Assembly: GCF_001602525.1 (NCBI RefSeq)
Contig: NZ_LSYT01000011.1
Coordinates: 62,001-126,000 of the forward strand
Direction: 5' to 3'
Length of the DNA: 64,000 nucleotides
Source: Flavobacterium chilense
GTDB taxonomy: Bacteria; Bacteroidota; Bacteroidia; Flavobacteriales; Flavobacteriaceae
Part shown: positions 61,707 through 64,000 of the stretch, in pieces
Layout: every line of letters starts with the position of its first letter
Numbering within the stretch: the first letter of the stretch is position 1
Notes under the pieces: model-generated
What the model was told of the DNA's origin: nothing
Database searches by the model: none
What the model saw: the letters and a program-made list of their open reading frames with translations, nothing else
Position numbers and translations under genes: made by a program

Positions 61707-61892
61707 ATGAAAAAATTAGTAATGTTAGCAGTAGCTGTTTTAGGAACAACTGCAATGGTAAGCGCTCAAACAACTCCAGCACAAACAGCTCCTGTAAAAG
61801 AAGCTAAAGCTCCTAAAAAAGACAAAAAAGCAGACAAAAAAGCTAAAAAAGCAGAAGCTGCAAAACCAGAAGCTGCAAAAGCTCAAAAATAA
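61707..61892 (+). CDS. Small secreted lysine-rich protein, paralogue 4 (61 aa)
   Basis: This 61-residue protein has a signal peptide ending TTAMVSAQ and a mature region that is almost only Lys, Ala, Pro, Glu and Asp (KKDKKADKKAKKAEAAKPEA). It is the most Ala/Lys-biased of the four paralogues and closest to paralogue 3 in its signal region. It has its own direct-repeat promoter and terminator, so it is a separate unit downstream of the kinase. Confidence 0.78.
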   Translation: MKKLVMLAVAVLGTTAMVSAQTTPAQTAPVKEAKAPKKDKKADKKAKKAEAAKPEAAKAQK

Positions 61893-61960
61893 AACGACGT
61901 TGGTTTATGCAAATAAACCGTGTTGTGGATTATAAAGGTTTTAAAAAATTTGGTAGAGAG

Positions 61961-61989
61961 AAAGCTGGTAGAGAAATCTATCAGCTTTT
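61961..61989 (+). terminator. GAAA-loop terminator after paralogue 4
   Basis: AAAGCTGGTAGA pairs with TCTATCAGCTTT around a GAAA loop. It is the same hairpin as the one at 59470, with compensating changes in the stem (AAA/TTT becomes AGA/TCT), which supports selection on the structure. Confidence 0.82.
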
Positions 61990-62070
61990 GTTATTATTTT
62001 GAGTTAAATTTTTGATAATAAAAAGCAATAAAATTTTCATTCTTTGTTACTTTGCTTAAAACTATAACAA

Positions 62071-63306
62071 ATGATCCTTCGTTTTGTAATTCTATGTGCT
62101 CTTTTCTTATTTATTGAGTTCTATTCCTATCAAGCCATTCGTACTTTAATTAAATTAAGATGGGCTTTGGTAAGTTATCAGGTTATAAGTGTACTGCTTT
62201 TAATTTTTATCATTTACTCTTTTACGCAGTTTGATCGTTCAGTAGGACAAACCAAGCAAACCATGTTTACCATGGGGCTGATGTTATTGGTATATGTTCC
62301 GAAAATTGTTATCACACTGGTTTTATTAGGTGAAGATATTTTTAGACTAGGAGCGGGAATCTTAAACTATTTCATGTACAATGCTTCAAGAGGAGAAATA
62401 ATGCCTGACCGACGAAAGTTTATCAGTCAGATTGCTTTAGGTCTGGCGGCTGTGCCATTTTTATCTTTAATATATGGAATCTTTGAAGGAAAATATAATT
62501 TTAAAGTTATAAAACAAACAGTATTCTTTCCGGATTTACCGGATGCTTTTGATGGTTTTAGGATTACTCAGATTTCAGATGTGCATAGCGGAAGTTTTGA
62601 TAATCCGGACAAGATAAATTATGCAATTGATCTGATCAATGAGCAGGAAGCAGATATGATTTTGTTTACCGGAGATATTGTCAATACGCATGCTAAAGAA
62701 ATGAATCCGTGGCTGAATACTTTTAACCGAATAAAAAATTATAAATATGGTAAATACTCAGTTTTAGGAAACCATGATTATGGAGAATATGTAACCTGGC
62801 CTTCTGAAAAAGAAAAGGATGAGAACTTTGCAGCTATTAAAAATCTGTACGGACAAATTGGGTTTGAGCTTTTATTAAACGAACATACATATATTCAAAA
62901 AGGCGATGATAAAATTGCGTTAATTGGAGTAGAGAATTGGGGGCAGAATTTTAAAAAAGCCGGTGATCTTAACAAGGCTTCTCAAAATGTGCATCAGGAC
63001 GATTTTAAAGTCTTAATGAGTCATGATCCGAGTCATTGGGAATACGAGATTAAAAATCATCCTAAAAACTTTCATTTAACATTATCCGGACATACTCACG
63101 GTATGCAGTTTGGGATAGAAATTCCGGGATATTTTAAGTGGAGTCTGGCACAATATATTTACAAACAATGGGCTGGTCTATACGAAAATGCAGGCCGATA
63201 CGTTTATGTAAACCGCGGATTTGGTTTTCACGCTTATCCGGGGCGAGTGGGTATTATGCCAGAAATAACAGTGATTGAACTAAAAAAAGGGAACAATGTG
63301 GCTTAA
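62071..63306 (+). CDS. Membrane-anchored metallophosphoesterase (YkuE-like)
   Basis: This 411-residue protein has about three to four N-terminal membrane helices (1-100), then a twin-Arg-like DRRKFISQIALGLAAVPFLSL segment and a calcineurin-type phosphoesterase domain. The metal ligands lie in QISDVHSG, FTGDIVN, LGNHDYG, LMSHDPSHW and LSGHTHGMQFG. It probably acts on a membrane-linked or periplasmic phosphate ester. The substrate is unknown. Confidence 0.9.
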   Translation: MILRFVILCALFLFIEFYSYQAIRTLIKLRWALVSYQVISVLLLIFIIYSFTQFDRSVGQTKQTMFTMGLMLLVYVPKIVITLVLLGEDIFRLGAGILNYFMYNASRGEIMPDRRKFISQIALGLAAVPFLSLIYGIFEGKYNFKVIKQTVFFPDLPDAFDGFRITQISDVHSGSFDNPDKINYAIDLINEQEADMILFTGDIVNTHAKEMNPWLNTFNRIKNYKYGKYSVLGNHDYGEYVTWPSEKEKDENFAAIKNLYGQIGFELLLNEHTYIQKGDDKIALIGVENWGQNFKKAGDLNKASQNVHQDDFKVLMSHDPSHWEYEIKNHPKNFHLTLSGHTHGMQFGIEIPGYFKWSLAQYIYKQWAGLYENAGRYVYVNRGFGFHAYPGRVGIMPEITVIELKKGNNVA

Positions 63307-63380
63307 TTCGTTAAAAATGCTACATTTGTATATAATTATCTCTTTTTAACAGATTAAAAAAGAATTAAATTGTTGGTTTT

Positions 63381-63683
63381 ATGTCAAAATTTGGAGAACT
63401 TATCAATGCTCAGGTTCCAGTGTTAATTGATTTTTACACAGATTGGAACGAATCATCTGTATCGATGCATCCTGTTATTAAGGATGTTGCGGCTGCACTA
63501 GGCGATAAAGCCAAAGTGATTAAAATTGATGTAGATAAAAATCAGGAATTAGCAGAAGCATTACGTATCAAAGGACTTCCTACTTTAATGATCTATAAAG
63601 AAGGACAAATGATCTGGAGACAATCAGGAGAACTTGATGCGAATACAATTATTGGAATTGTCCAGGAACAATTCAATTTATAA
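63381..63683 (+). CDS. Thioredoxin-like protein lacking active-site cysteines
   Basis: This 100-residue protein has a full thioredoxin fold, with VPVLIDFYTDW leading to the active-site position and the cis-Pro in GLPTLMIYKEG. In place of WCGPC it reads WNESS (22-26), so it cannot do dithiol-disulfide exchange. It contains no Cys. It may work as a binding partner or chaperone. It is placed 74 bp after the phosphoesterase gene. Confidence 0.88.
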   Translation: MSKFGELINAQVPVLIDFYTDWNESSVSMHPVIKDVAAALGDKAKVIKIDVDKNQELAEALRIKGLPTLMIYKEGQMIWRQSGELDANTIIGIVQEQFNL

Positions 63684-63708
63684 AATACTACTTCTTTGCA
63701 GGCATTAT

Positions 63709-64000
63709 TTAGTGAATAATGTCAAATGTATATCCGTTTTCCTTTAAAAAGTGTAAAGTTTTAGGCAGGGCAAATTTTAAATTTGGTGATGCTTTTATGC
63801 TGTCATGAAATACAATTACGCTTCCGGATTTTACATTTTTAGTAACATTTTCAAGGCATTTTTCAGGCGTAATACTCTGGTCAAAATCTGCACTTAAAAC
63901 ATCCCACATGATAATTTTATAGCCTAATTTACGCAGGATTTTAGACTGAGCCTTTTTGATTTTTCCATAAGGAGGGCGAAATATCAGGTTGCATGTTTTT
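63709..64000 (-). CDS. Polysaccharide deacetylase family protein (5' end outside window)
   Basis: The visible 97 codons are the C-terminal part of a NodB-type deacetylase: NLIFRPPYGK near the window edge (metal/substrate motif RPPYG), then IIMWDVLSADFD and VIVFHDSIKA with the catalytic His. The frame stays open to the last base of the window, so the N-terminal half is missing. Homologues deacetylate chitin-like or peptidoglycan sugars. Confidence 0.88.
   Translation of the reverse strand, partial: KTCNLIFRPPYGKIKKAQSKILRKLGYKIIMWDVLSADFDQSITPEKCLENVTKNVKSGSVIVFHDSIKASPNLKFALPKTLHFLKENGYTFDIIH

Noticed and set aside
1..64000. CRISPR array, tRNA or rRNA genes, prophage or IS transposase
   Set aside because: No regularly spaced direct repeats, no cloverleaf or rRNA sequence and no transposase or phage structural gene was found in any region.

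Overview
The window is AT-rich, densely coded DNA from a member of the Bacteroidota, most likely the genus Flavobacterium. This rests on gene content (SusC-type TonB receptor, GGGP synthase, DUF3127, DUF3857, AlkB/Ada arrangement), on promoters with the Bacteroidota -7 element TAnnTTTG rather than a sigma70 -10 box, and on intergenic repeat families that I remember from Flavobacterium genomes. No tRNA, rRNA, phage, IS transposase or CRISPR array was seen. The genus is an inference, since no database search was possible.

Layout. 1-10139: the tail of a glycan-utilisation locus with two tandem GH30 enzymes (the first cut by the window edge), GH3, GH5-CBM6, an EEP-family phosphatase/nuclease and a second GH3. 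The mix suggests beta-1,6/1,3-glucan as substrate. 10190-12211: a DUF3857/transglutaminase gene broken by an in-frame TAA. 12953-14058: a Nudix-like regulator and an MmcQ/YjbR protein. 14153-16813: an alkylation-damage locus in which Ada is split into an HTH-methyltransferase gene and a separate metal-binding domain gene, with AlkB and a frameshifted 2OG-Fe(II) oxygenase between them. 17085-23805: GNAT, SMR transporter, small proteins, a patatin/beta-barrel protein and ahcY. 24112-26124: a phosphopantetheinyl transferase, a truncated globin operon carrying an FNR-like palindrome at about -41.5, and a Crp/Fnr regulator. 26220-30644: GGGP synthase, PnuC, a NadR-kinase/DUF4301 fusion, ArfB and a membrane protein. 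30691-33086: a TPP riboswitch and a TonB receptor. 33145-38164: a Rieske-like lipoprotein, greA, a HIT protein, a histidine kinase, a flavin reductase-like protein, DUF3127 and aat. 38172-45755: a thiamine operon (thiS-C-TenI-D-E-G-H-F, transcribed leftward) under a second TPP riboswitch, with a GxxExxY gene between inverted repeats inserted between thiG and thiH. 45869-54292: tag, yhhQ, an M3 peptidase, tsf, rpsB, rpsI, rplM and two ferritin-like proteins. 54480-58443: a LacI regulator and polA. 58598-61988: a two-component system flanked by four tiny secreted lysine-rich proteins. 62071-64000: a metallophosphoesterase, a thioredoxin-like protein without cysteines and a partial polysaccharide deacetylase.

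The most promising undescribed system is at 58598-61988. An OmpR-type regulator and its kinase sit between two transcription units for paralogous, Asr-like, signal-peptide-bearing basic peptides. Both units carry the same promoter layout: TCTTCAT, 4 nt, TCTTCAT, 10 nt, TAnnTTTG. The 11-bp period is what an OmpR/PhoB-family regulator would bind. The two units also end in nearly identical GAAA-loop hairpins. Other notable points are the split Ada module, the FNR-type operator in front of the globin operon, the inverted-repeat cassette inside the thi operon, a multi-stem intergenic element at 19038-19160 and a terminator-like leader in front of greA.
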